A DNA stretch of 64,000 bases from Mucilaginibacter pankratovii (GTDB taxonomy: Bacteria > Bacteroidota > Bacteroidia > Sphingobacteriales > Sphingobacteriaceae): NCBI RefSeq assembly GCF_014773265.1, contig NZ_JACWMY010000011.1:186001-250000 (forward strand), in the 5' to 3' direction. The notes beneath the pieces are model-generated. The model did no database searches. It saw only the letters and a program-made list of their open reading frames with translations, and was not told the DNA's origin. Every line of letters begins with the position of its first letter. Within the stretch, counting starts at the first letter, position 1. Both the position numbers and the translations under genes were made by a program. Below are positions 1 through 7,549 of the stretch, one piece after another.

Positions 1-75
1 CGCGTAGCTATTACCGATGTAAGTAAACCGGATATTGAAATGACCCAGGCTACAAAAACCGAAGCGGTTGCCTAA
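1..75 (+). CDS. 3' end of an unidentified protein gene
   Basis: The first 75 bases form 24 sense codons and a TAA with no interruption, ending in ...EAVA. They are followed 20 bases later by a clear rho-independent terminator, which supports a real gene end. The piece is too short and too polar to assign a family, and the start lies outside the window. Confidence 0.6.
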   Translation, partial: RVAITDVSKPDIEMTQATKTEAVA

Positions 76-93
76 GTGATATAACCCCTATTT

Positions 94-124
94 AAAGCCG
101 CCTTATAAACAGGCGGCTTTTTTG
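94..124 (+). terminator. Rho-independent terminator after the partial first gene
   Basis: A GC-rich stem (AAGCCGCC at 95-102 pairing with GGCGGCTT at 112-119) with a nine-base loop is followed by a run of T. It lies just after the TAA at 73-75 and before the gene starting at 224, so it separates the two transcription units. Confidence 0.85.
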
Positions 125-223
125 TACGCTTTAGGGCCGCACATTTACAATAAGCAGCATAATTTTGCGATATTTGCGCTACTTGTTAAATAATTACAGC
201 TTTTACTGCAAAGTTGATAATAT

Positions 224-1162
224 ATGAAGCGAACGGATGTTATTAATGCATATAAAGAGATGAGCCGTCGCCGAAAATTAAATATCCTGATCCCCATTGT
301 AGTGCTGATGTTTATCGGCGCTTATGCCAAGCATCGCCTTATCGACCGCAAAAAGCAGGCAGAGAGCAATTTGCAGGATAAAGTAATGGACGAAACCTCG
401 GGCATAGCCGCCTCTACCCTCAACAAGGGCATTTATTACGTACACAACGATAGCGGCGATACCAGCCGTTTCTTCGCCATAACACCCGATGGCAAACTGC
501 ACACTACTATTTACTATAAAGGGCATAAGCAGCATCTCGGCGCTATTGATGTAGAAGATATTGATGTTGGGCCGGGCCCTATACCAGGCAAAAGCTATGT
601 ATACGTTGGTGACATTGGCGATAACGGCGCCGATCGTAAATTCATCACCGTTTATCGCGCCGAAGAAAAAAAGAACTGGGGCAGGGATAGCCTGGCCAAC
701 ACCGTACCGGTACCCATTAACCTGAAATACCCCGACGGTGCAAAGGATGCCGAAACCATGATGATAGACCCCATTGAAAAACTCATCTACATTGTTACCA
801 AACGTTACGATACCGTTGGCGTGTACACCTACCCGCTAAAATACCGCAACGATGATACGGTAACCATGACCTTTAGGACCAAGCTATACTTTAAGGGCAT
901 AAAACCTTTTAAATGGATAACAGCCGGCGATATTTCTAAAGACGGATCGAAAATATTATTGAAGAGCTACGAAAAGGTTTACTACTGGCAGCGCCAGCCA
1001 AACGAACCGGCCTGGCGGGCCATGCAGCGCCCCCCGCGCGAACTGCCTTATAAGCAGGAAAAACAAGGCGAGGCCATTGGTTTTACGCCCGATGGTAAGG
1101 GCTATTATACCACCAGCGAAGGCGTGTTTGCCCCCATTTATTATTACCAAACGCCCAACTGA
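224..1162 (+). CDS. Membrane-anchored protein of unknown function, beta-propeller-like
   Basis: 312 residues. The N-terminus has a basic stretch followed by one hydrophobic segment (about residues 19-34, ILIPIVVLMFIGAY), so the protein is probably anchored in the inner membrane with the rest outside the cytoplasm. The remainder is rich in aspartate-glycine turns and short beta strands (DVEDIDVG, YVYVGDIGDNGADR, ITAGDISKDGSKILL, GFTPDGKGYY), a pattern seen in YVTN/WD-like propeller proteins. No catalytic motif was recognised. It ends at 1162 and the convergent AraC gene ends at 1163, so the two genes abut tail to tail. Function unknown; the fold assignment is an inference. Confidence 0.85.
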   Translation: MKRTDVINAYKEMSRRRKLNILIPIVVLMFIGAYAKHRLIDRKKQAESNLQDKVMDETSGIAASTLNKGIYYVHNDSGDTSRFFAITPDGKLHTTIYYKGHKQHLGAIDVEDIDVGPGPIPGKSYVYVGDIGDNGADRKFITVYRAEEKKNWGRDSLANTVPVPINLKYPDGAKDAETMMIDPIEKLIYIVTKRYDTVGVYTYPLKYRNDDTVTMTFRTKLYFKGIKPFKWITAGDISKDGSKILLKSYEKVYYWQRQPNEPAWRAMQRPPRELPYKQEKQGEAIGFTPDGKGYYTTSEGVFAPIYYYQTPN

Positions 1163-2050
1163 TCAGCGGCTGGTTTTTACCGCGCCAGAGTAATCATTGA
1201 TATAATCCCTCGGCGATTTCCCCGCGATGTTTTTAAATACGTAGTTAAAGTTGGTAATGCTGCTAAAGCCGCAACTGTAAGCCACATCAGCAATATTGTT
1301 AAGGCTGCCGTTCACCAGCATTTTGCAGGCCTCATTCACCCTCACCTTATTTACAAAGGCAATGAAGGTAGTGCGTGTATGCTTTTTAAAATAGCGGCAA
1401 AAAGCGTTGGGGGTTAAATGGGCCAGCCGGGCAACTTCATCCAGCGTAAGTGCGCTGCTGTAGTTGTGCATAATATAGTTATATACAGATGCGATACGCG
1501 CGCCTTCCGGGTCGGTCATGGAGTAGGTGTAACTTTCGGATGAGAGGGGCTGCAGGCCATCGGTAGTGCTCATCGCGTTCAGCAGATCTATCAGCAGGGC
1601 CAGTTGTGCCGCGCCGGTACTATGTTGGATTTTTGCGATGGATACCGAAAAAGCTTCAGTTTCCCTTTCCGGAATTTTAAACCCGTTTTGCCACTGTGAA
1701 AAAAAGCTTTGTACAGCCTGCATTTCGGGCAGGTTGAAAAGCGCGGCCAGCTTGCCGTTGGGGTTAAAAAATACGCTGATGGCGCGTACCTGCTTTTGGC
1801 TGCCCTCCGCAAAATAATCCGGGCTGCTTTTAAATAAATGCGGCTGGTTGGCTCCCATTACAAACACCTCGCCCCCGGTAAACACATGCATGTTATTGCC
1901 CGCCAGCAGCGTACCCTCCCCCTCCTGTATCCAGGTAACCTGTACTTCGGCATGGCGGTGCAGGTGCGGGTAAAAATGGGGCAACACCTCCTCCTGCACA
2001 ATAATGGTTTGCCCATGGGGCACCGGTATGGTAAATGGGAGGACTTTCAA
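1163..2050 (-). CDS. AraC family regulator with N-terminal cupin, likely regulator of the hydroxyproline cluster
   Basis: 295 residues. An N-terminal cupin-like ligand domain (about 10-90, with HLHRHAEVQ as the typical histidine-rich entry) is followed by a C-terminal double helix-turn-helix of the AraC/XylS type (about 190-290). The second HTH carries the standard signature region IADVAYSCGFSSITNFNYVFK and ends in the usual GKSPRDY. It is the last gene of a same-strand run that contains all hydroxyproline catabolic enzymes, so it most likely senses hydroxyproline or a sugar released with it and activates the cluster. The ligand is not visible from sequence. The 38-base gap to the upstream dehydrogenase holds part of a GTGAGTGG-type repeat. 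Confidence 0.93.
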   Translation of the reverse strand: MKVLPFTIPVPHGQTIIVQEEVLPHFYPHLHRHAEVQVTWIQEGEGTLLAGNNMHVFTGGEVFVMGANQPHLFKSSPDYFAEGSQKQVRAISVFFNPNGKLAALFNLPEMQAVQSFFSQWQNGFKIPERETEAFSVSIAKIQHSTGAAQLALLIDLLNAMSTTDGLQPLSSESYTYSMTDPEGARIASVYNYIMHNYSSALTLDEVARLAHLTPNAFCRYFKKHTRTTFIAFVNKVRVNEACKMLVNGSLNNIADVAYSCGFSSITNFNYVFKNIAGKSPRDYINDYSGAVKTSR

Positions 2051-2051
2051 G

Positions 2052-2088
2052 CGGTGAGTGGTGAATAGTGATTGGGTGAGTAGTTTTA
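2052..2088. repeat. GTGAGTGG-type repeat fragment
   Basis: The short gap between the AraC gene and the D-hydroxyproline dehydrogenase gene consists of repeated GTGAGT/GTGAATAG words. The same words form an inverted repeat at 4557-4638, two genes upstream, so this looks like a half copy of that element. Confidence 0.5.
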
Positions 2089-3333
2089 TTAATTATACCT
2101 GTTAGGCGAAAATAGGTCAATCCCGGCGGATACCTGCTTTTCATTCAATATTTCCTCAACCAGTTTGCCGGTTGCGGGTGCGAGGCTCAGGCCCATCATA
2201 CCATGCCCGGTTGCAACGGTGAGGTTACTGTATTTAGCAGATTGGCCAATGTATGGCAAACCATCCGGCGAGCATGGACGGAAACCGTACCAGATCTCTT
2301 TTACCTGCGGCGTAGCCGGTTTAAACCCGGGGAAGTATTTTGGGATAGATTCCACGATGCCCGCCACGCGGTTCATGTTTATTTGATCGTTTACCTTACC
2401 AATTTCCATGGTGCCCCCAAAACGGATGCTGCCGTTCATGGGTGTTACCGATACCCTGGCTTCGCAAAGCAGTGCAGGGATGCTCATCCGTTTCTGCGGT
2501 TCATCTATCATAAAAGAGTAGCCTTTACCCGGCATCAGCGGCACATTTAAGCCGGCCAGCTTTGCAATGGCCGGCGACCAGGCACCACCCGCAATAACGT
2601 ATTTATCTGCTTTAAAGCTTTTATCATTACTGCTCACAGAGATCACTTTGCCGCTATCCCGCTCGATATCGGTAACCGGCGTGTTTCGGTGGATCTTCAC
2701 GCCCGCAGCTTCCAGGTATTTTACCAGCCCGACTATTAACTTGTTAGGATAAAGGTGCGCATCACAATGGTAATGCACGGCACCCAATACGTCTACATCA
2801 ATTTCGGGCTGCAAAGCGCGGACCTCATCGGCGGTCAGGTTTTGTGCGTCCAGTCCTAATGCCCTTGCTTTTTGGGCGGTGTGGTGTTCCTCTTCCTCAA
2901 ACTTAGCGGTTTTATAAAGCATCAGTATGCCTTTATCTTCCAGTCCGAAGTTAAAGCCTGCCTCGTTATCAAATTCCTTGTAAAGCGTTTTGCTGAGCAG
3001 GGATAGATCGCGCAGCGCAACGGCAGAGCGCTCCACATGCTTTTTATTGGCAGCTTTTAAAAATTTAAGTCCCCAGCCAATCAGCTCCGGGTTTAAAGAC
3101 GGTTTTACATAGAACGGGCTCTTGCTGTCAAACATCCAGCGGATGCCCTGCTCTATCATGCCCGGCGCAGCCAGCGGTATAAAATGACTGGGCACGATCA
3201 TGCCCGCATTGCCGAAGGACGCATTGTCGCTCAGGTCGCCCTGCTCTAAAATTTCTACTTCCCAGCCCGCCTTGTGAAGGTAATACGCCGAAAACAGCCC
3301 TATTATTCCTCCGCCTATGATTGTTGATTTCAT
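2089..3333 (-). CDS. FAD-dependent D-amino acid dehydrogenase, predicted cis-4-hydroxy-D-proline dehydrogenase
   Basis: 414 residues, the usual length of the DadA family (DAO, PF01266). The FAD-binding Rossmann motif GGGIIG is at residues 7-12, and the C-terminal FAD-contact region reads GFRPCSPDGLPYIG followed by ATGHGMMGLSLAPATG. In this setting, next to a 4-hydroxyproline 2-epimerase, the expected substrate is cis-4-hydroxy-D-proline, oxidised to 1-pyrroline-4-hydroxy-2-carboxylate with electrons passed to the respiratory chain. The family alone would also allow D-alanine or other D-amino acids; the assignment rests on the neighbours. Gene order is epimerase, palindrome 3395-3520, this gene, AraC regulator. 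Confidence 0.88.
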   Translation of the reverse strand: MKSTIIGGGIIGLFSAYYLHKAGWEVEILEQGDLSDNASFGNAGMIVPSHFIPLAAPGMIEQGIRWMFDSKSPFYVKPSLNPELIGWGLKFLKAANKKHVERSAVALRDLSLLSKTLYKEFDNEAGFNFGLEDKGILMLYKTAKFEEEEHHTAQKARALGLDAQNLTADEVRALQPEIDVDVLGAVHYHCDAHLYPNKLIVGLVKYLEAAGVKIHRNTPVTDIERDSGKVISVSSNDKSFKADKYVIAGGAWSPAIAKLAGLNVPLMPGKGYSFMIDEPQKRMSIPALLCEARVSVTPMNGSIRFGGTMEIGKVNDQINMNRVAGIVESIPKYFPGFKPATPQVKEIWYGFRPCSPDGLPYIGQSAKYSNLTVATGHGMMGLSLAPATGKLVEEILNEKQVSAGIDLFSPNRYN

Positions 3334-3394
3334 TAGCCCCCTAACCCCCTAAAGGGGAAATTTTTGTTTTATGTTATTGAATTTTATTAAAGTT

Positions 3395-3520
3395 TGTCAT
3401 TGCGAGCGAAGCGCGGCAACCTCATAGGATATTTCGCGAATTCGCAAAGCAACGGTGCTTGTCCTATGAGGTTGCCACGGCTCCCATTCGCGCAGGCCTC
3501 CCATGAGCCTCGCAATGACA
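3395..3520. repeat. GTCATTGCGAG palindromic element, copy 1
   Basis: Outer 12-base inverted ends TGTCATTGCGAG (3395-3406) and CTCGCAATGACA (3509-3520). Inside is a second inverted pair, 3415-3429 with 3462-3476 (GGCAACCTCATAGGA and its complement), so the RNA would form a long branched hairpin. It sits between the epimerase and dehydrogenase genes. A short CCCCCTAAAGGGG word at 3345-3357 lies next to the dehydrogenase start. Confidence 0.85.
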
Positions 3521-3548
3521 TAGTTTTAACGTTGCGTAAACTCTTCCC

Positions 3549-4550
3549 CTATATCACCTGAAAACCAAACGCGTACGGGTCATCCTCATCATCAATTTTG
3601 ATGGTGTTGTAGCCATATACTTTTGCCCAGCCTTCTATGCCCGGGATAATGGCAGCTTTGCCGCCAAGGGTTACTTCATCCTCTACCGTGCCGATGAACT
3701 GGCTGCCGATAATACTTTCGTGGATAAATTGATCTCCTTTTTTGAGTTTGCCCTTAGCGTGCCATTGCGCCATCCGCGCCGATGTACCCGTACCGCATGG
3801 CGATCGGTCTATCGCCTTGTCGCCATAAAAAACGGCGTTGCGGGCGGTTGCCTCCTGCGAAATGGTTTTACCTGCCCACAGGATATGCGTACAGGTGTTG
3901 ATGGTCGGGTTTTCCGGATGCACGAAGGTATATTTTTCGTTGATCCTTGTCCGCAATACCCTGCTCCAGGAGATAAGCTGATCGGCGGTGTAATTTTCCA
4001 GCCCACTAAAGTTCTCCTGCGGATCTACAATGGCGTAGAAATTACCACCGTAGGCCACATCAACGGTTAGTATCCCCAAGTCAGGGCATTCCACCTCCAA
4101 CCCTTCCGAATCGAGATAAGAAGCCACGTTCACCAGCTTTACCGATTTTACTTTGCCGCCTACCTGTTTGTAGGAGATCAGCACCAGTCCGGCAGGTGCC
4201 TCCATGCGGATGATGCCGGGCGTTTTGGGGGTGATCAACCCTTCTTCCACAGCGATGGTGATAGTACCGATGGTGCCATGCCCGCACATGGGCAGGCAGC
4301 CGCTGGTTTCAATAAACAGTACAGCCACATCGTTTGCCGGATCGTGAGGCGGGTATAAGATACTGCCGCTCATCATATCGTGCCCGCGCGGCTCAAACAT
4401 TAAACCCTTGCGGATCCAGTCGTACTCCTTTAAAAAATGCTGGCGTTTCTCGCTCATGTTGGCACCCGTTAAATTAGGGCCGCCACCGGCAACCAGCCTC
4501 ACCGGGTTACCGCAAGTATGCGCGTCGATACAGAAGAATGTTTTGGTCAT
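3549..4550 (-). CDS. 4-hydroxyproline 2-epimerase (proline racemase family)
   Basis: 333 residues, typical of the proline racemase family (PF05544). Both catalytic cysteines are present: C89 in MCGHGT and C252 in SPCGTGTSA. Two cysteines indicate a racemase/epimerase; trans-3-hydroxyproline dehydratases of the same family carry threonine at the second site. The predicted reaction is trans-4-hydroxy-L-proline to cis-4-hydroxy-D-proline, the first step of the pathway whose later enzymes flank it. The surrounding genes for D-hydroxyproline dehydrogenase, deaminase and semialdehyde dehydrogenase support this over a plain proline racemase. Confidence 0.93.
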   Translation of the reverse strand: MTKTFFCIDAHTCGNPVRLVAGGGPNLTGANMSEKRQHFLKEYDWIRKGLMFEPRGHDMMSGSILYPPHDPANDVAVLFIETSGCLPMCGHGTIGTITIAVEEGLITPKTPGIIRMEAPAGLVLISYKQVGGKVKSVKLVNVASYLDSEGLEVECPDLGILTVDVAYGGNFYAIVDPQENFSGLENYTADQLISWSRVLRTRINEKYTFVHPENPTINTCTHILWAGKTISQEATARNAVFYGDKAIDRSPCGTGTSARMAQWHAKGKLKKGDQFIHESIIGSQFIGTVEDEVTLGGKAAIIPGIEGWAKVYGYNTIKIDDEDDPYAFGFQVI

Positions 4551-4556
4551 GTTGTT

Positions 4557-4638
4557 TAGTGAGTGGTGAGTGGTTGAATGGTGAGTAGTTTCAAAGCGGC
4601 AAACCTATATTAAACCACTCACTATTCTCCACTCACTA
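4557..4638. repeat. TAGTGAGTGG inverted repeat
   Basis: The left arm 4557-4575 (TAGTGAGTGG then TGAGTGGTT) is matched on the right by AACCACTCA (4613-4621) and CCACTCACTA (4629-4638), interrupted by seven bases. It fills the gap between the epimerase start and the semialdehyde dehydrogenase stop, overlapping the last codon region only at its edge. Related words occur at 2052-2088. Confidence 0.7.
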
Positions 4639-6216
4639 TTTTCTACTCCATTCATTATTAAATAAGCGCCAGATGCCAAGCGGGTTCTCATCCTTCAATG
4701 CATCGGGCAATAGATCATTATCCCAGTTTTGCCAGGCCACGGGGCGTACAAAACGCTTAATAGCGCCCGTACCTACCGAAGTAAACCTGCTATCGGATGT
4801 TGCCGGGAAGGGACCACCATGCTGCATGGCGTTGCCTACCTCCACGCCTGTCGGCGGGCCGTTCAATATCACGCGGCCGGCCAGGTTAGAGAGCTTATCG
4901 ATGATCGGCTTATATAAGGCAAGTTCCTCTCTTTCGGCCATGATGGTAGCGGTTAGCTGGCCATGTAAATAACCAACAACCTCTTCCAATTGCGCCATAT
5001 CATCTGCCACGATGAGCATACTATAGGGGCCAAACACCTCCTCTTTAAACTTATCATCCGCCAGGAAATCGGCAGCAGAAATTTCGCTCACCACGGCCAG
5101 TGCCTGGTTTTGGTTTTCGGTATTCAGCTTATCCGCTTTGCCAACAATATTAACCGCTTCATTGCCCAGCCTTTCTTTAGACAGTTTTTGGTAATTGCTG
5201 CAGATACCCGCCGTAAGCATAGTAGCCGAAGCAACGTTAGCAATGCCAGCTCCAAGCGCTGTTTTAAACCTGTCCAACCCTTCGGACTTTACTGCTAACA
5301 ACAGACCCGGGTTTGTACAAAATTGCCCGGCACTCATGGTGACAGATTCGCTGTAGGTTTTAGCCAGTTCTTCGGCGCGGTTTTCCAGTGCCTGCGGCAA
5401 CAAAATTACCGGGTTGGTACTGCCCATTTCGGCAAATACCGGGATAGGCTCATCACGTTCGCGTGCCATTTTCACCAGCGCCATGCCGCCCTTAAGCGAG
5501 CCGGTAAAGGTTACTATTTTTGTTTTGGGATGCTTTACCAATGCTTCGCCAACGGCGTAACCATCATCAAATAAATGTGAGAAAACACCATCGGGCAGGC
5601 CGTGTTTTTGGGCGGCCTGCATAATTACCTCGGCAACCAGTGCACTTGCACCGGGATGCGCCGGGTGCGCCTTAACTACCACAGGGCAACCCGCAGCCAA
5701 TGCCGATACAGTATCGCCACCGGCAACCGAGAACGCCATGGGGAAGTTGCTTGCGCCAAACACCACCGCCGGGCCAACAGGCACCAGCATCTTACGGATA
5801 TCCACGCGCGGCAAAGGCGTTCTATCAGGAATTGCCGTATCGATCACAGCATCCACCCAACTGCCTTCTTCCAGCAGGTTGGCGTACATATTCAGCTGAC
5901 CGGTTGTTCTGCCCCGCTCGCCCGTTAAACGGGGAATAGGCAGGCCGCTTTCAGCCGCGCAACGGTTGAGCAGTTCATCGCCCAGGGCGGTGATGCCTTC
6001 GGCAATGCTGCGTAAAAAGGCGGCCTTTGTTTTGGCATCGGTATGGCGGTACACGGCAAACGCTTTATCTGCCAGTTGCATGGCAGCATCTGCATCGGTA
6101 GTAGTGGCTACGTGAAAATCGCCGGCCAGTTCGGTGTCGCTTGCAGGGCTCATCGCCCTGAAGCTTTTACCGGTTGGGGGTATTAACGCGTATCCTATTA
6201 TATTTTGAGTGTTCAT
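4636..6216 (-). CDS. 2,5-dioxovalerate (2-oxoglutarate semialdehyde) dehydrogenase
   Basis: 526 residues from the ATG at 6216. An upstream in-frame start at 6345 exists, but those 43 codons lie inside a palindromic element and do not resemble the family, so 6216 is preferred. Aldehyde dehydrogenase superfamily: N157 in GASNFP, K182, the glutamate E263 in FAEMGSTNP and the nucleophile C300 in SAGQFCTNPG. The sequence around these residues is that of the 2-oxoglutarate semialdehyde dehydrogenase subfamily, slightly longer than general ALDHs. It would oxidise the pathway's last intermediate to 2-oxoglutarate with NAD(P)+. The neighbours make the assignment firm. Confidence 0.92.
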   Translation of the reverse strand: MNTQNIIGYALIPPTGKSFRAMSPASDTELAGDFHVATTTDADAAMQLADKAFAVYRHTDAKTKAAFLRSIAEGITALGDELLNRCAAESGLPIPRLTGERGRTTGQLNMYANLLEEGSWVDAVIDTAIPDRTPLPRVDIRKMLVPVGPAVVFGASNFPMAFSVAGGDTVSALAAGCPVVVKAHPAHPGASALVAEVIMQAAQKHGLPDGVFSHLFDDGYAVGEALVKHPKTKIVTFTGSLKGGMALVKMARERDEPIPVFAEMGSTNPVILLPQALENRAEELAKTYSESVTMSAGQFCTNPGLLLAVKSEGLDRFKTALGAGIANVASATMLTAGICSNYQKLSKERLGNEAVNIVGKADKLNTENQNQALAVVSEISAADFLADDKFKEEVFGPYSMLIVADDMAQLEEVVGYLHGQLTATIMAEREELALYKPIIDKLSNLAGRVILNGPPTGVEVGNAMQHGGPFPATSDSRFTSVGTGAIKRFVRPVAWQNWDNDLLPDALKDENPLGIWRLFNNEWSRK

Positions 6217-6237
6217 GTAGTAGTTTTTACCCCACCT

Positions 6238-6407
6238 TGTCATTTCGAATCCCTTACGCGGTGGGTGGCGCGCAAAGGCAAGGGTGAGAAATCTTCTGGG
6301 CCTTGCAAGACCGACATGCGAGGTTACTGCATTGTCGCAATGCATACCGCAGAAGATTTCTCCTCACGCCCCGCTCCGTCCCCCCGCTTCGATTCGTCGA
6401 AATGACA
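6238..6407. repeat. GTCATTTCGA palindromic element, copy 2 (TTTCGA subtype)
   Basis: Outer ends TGTCATTTCGA (6238-6248) and TCGAAATGACA (6397-6407), with inner arms GAGAAATCTTCTG (6286-6298) and CAGAAGATTTCTC (about 6350-6362). It has the same plan as the TTGCGAG copies but a distinct end and inner word. Copy 6 at 51096-51261 is the same subtype. It lies between the semialdehyde dehydrogenase and deaminase genes. Confidence 0.85.
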
Positions 6408-6437
6408 TACGGGAGAGGTGTGCAAAGCGTCCGTATG

Positions 6438-7391
6438 TTAACTAACCCCGGTTACATCCACTTCCGCTTCCACCTCTACACCCCAGCTACCTGCAGGCAA
6501 TTCAGGACGATGTTCTACGGCGTGCTTAATGATGCCCAGGATCCTGTCGCGCTCATCGCCGGTAATTTTCAGGCGGGGAAGGCGTACGGTTTCGGTACCC
6601 AGGCCGGTAACGCTTTCGGCAAGCTTAATGTATTGTACCAGTTTTGGGTGGATGTCAAGCTCCAGCACGGGTAAAAACCAGCGGTAAATAGCTAGTGCCT
6701 CTTTCATGCGCTCGGCCTTGGCCAAACGGTAAACAGCAACGGTTTCCTTCGGGAAGGCATCAACCAAACCGGCGATCCAGCCATCGGCGCCCATAAAAAG
6801 GCTTTCGAGGGCCAGCGTGTCCACACCTGTCATGAGGGCAAACCTGTTGCCAAAACGGTTGATCATGCGGGTAACATTGCTTACATCGCGGGTAGATTCC
6901 TTCACCGCCTGGATGTTTTTGTATTGCGCAAGTTCCTCAAACATATCCAACGTAACCTCTATCTTATAATCAAAAGGATTGTTATAGATCATGATTGGAA
7001 GGTGCGTGCTTTGGGCCACATCGGCAAAGTATTTTACGGTTTCCCCGTCATCTGCCTTGTAACGCAGCGGCGGCAGCATCATCAGGGCATCGGCGCCATA
7101 CTTTTCCGCGTTTTTTGCGCAAAGCAATGCGGCCTTAGTGGTTTGCTCCGCGATGTTCAGCACCACATAAGCGCGTTTGGCAACAACCTTTACGGTATGC
7201 TCCAGCAGGGCAATTTTTTCATCGTCTGTTAACACGCTTGCTTCGCCGAGCGAACCACCGATAACGATGCCATTTACACCTGCTTCTAATTGTGCCTCGA
7301 TGTTTTTATCGAATGCATCAAAATCTAATTCGTCGTTTTCGGTAAACTTCGTCGTTACCGCCGGGAATACCCCTTTCCATACTATGCTCAT
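6438..7391 (-). CDS. DapA-superfamily lyase, predicted 1-pyrroline-4-hydroxy-2-carboxylate deaminase
   Basis: 317 residues with the (beta/alpha)8 fold of the dihydrodipicolinate synthase/N-acetylneuraminate lyase family (PF00701). The Schiff-base lysine is K164 in IQAVKEST and the proton-relay tyrosine is Y136 in IMIYNNP. The loop GGSLGE (45-50) is the pyruvate-binding region variant. DapA itself carries out lysine synthesis, but in a cluster with 4-hydroxyproline epimerase, D-hydroxyproline dehydrogenase and 2-oxoglutarate semialdehyde dehydrogenase the expected reaction is deamination and dehydration of 1-pyrroline-4-hydroxy-2-carboxylate to 2-oxoglutarate semialdehyde. It is the first hydroxyproline gene in transcription order after the two glycosidases. 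Confidence 0.88.
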   Translation of the reverse strand: MSIVWKGVFPAVTTKFTENDELDFDAFDKNIEAQLEAGVNGIVIGGSLGEASVLTDDEKIALLEHTVKVVAKRAYVVLNIAEQTTKAALLCAKNAEKYGADALMMLPPLRYKADDGETVKYFADVAQSTHLPIMIYNNPFDYKIEVTLDMFEELAQYKNIQAVKESTRDVSNVTRMINRFGNRFALMTGVDTLALESLFMGADGWIAGLVDAFPKETVAVYRLAKAERMKEALAIYRWFLPVLELDIHPKLVQYIKLAESVTGLGTETVRLPRLKITGDERDRILGIIKHAVEHRPELPAGSWGVEVEAEVDVTGVS

Positions 7392-7422
7392 ATATCAACT
7401 TTTTTATTAAATTCTCAAACTA

Positions 7423-7519
7423 CGTCATTGCGAGGCACGAAGCAATCTCCAGACTATGCATGAGCGCCTTGCATGGCCTCTTGTCCTGCGTAGAGATTGC
7501 TTCGTTCCTCGCAATGACG
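7423..7519. repeat. GTCATTGCGAG palindromic element, copy 3
   Basis: Outer ends CGTCATTGCGAGG (7423-7435) and CCTCGCAATGACG (7507-7519), followed inward by CACGAAGCAATCTC on the left and GAGATTGCTTCG on the right. It is the only obvious element in the gap between the GH27 stop and the deaminase start. Confidence 0.85.
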
Positions 7520-7549
7520 CTTATTTATTATTATTGCTATTGTTATCCT

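Noticed and set aside
2103..2144. Small minus-strand frame overlapping the D-hydroxyproline dehydrogenase end and AraC start
   Set aside because: It is a shadow frame rich in Pro/Gly/His and overlaps two well supported genes.
6240..6260. TTCGAATCCC word resembling the T-arm of a tRNA
   Set aside because: No acceptor stem, D-arm or anticodon arm surrounds it; it is the end of a palindromic element.
6217..6345. N-terminal 43-codon extension of the 2-oxoglutarate semialdehyde dehydrogenase
   Set aside because: It is encoded by one arm of a palindromic repeat and the residues do not fit the family; the ATG at 6216 starts a normal protein.
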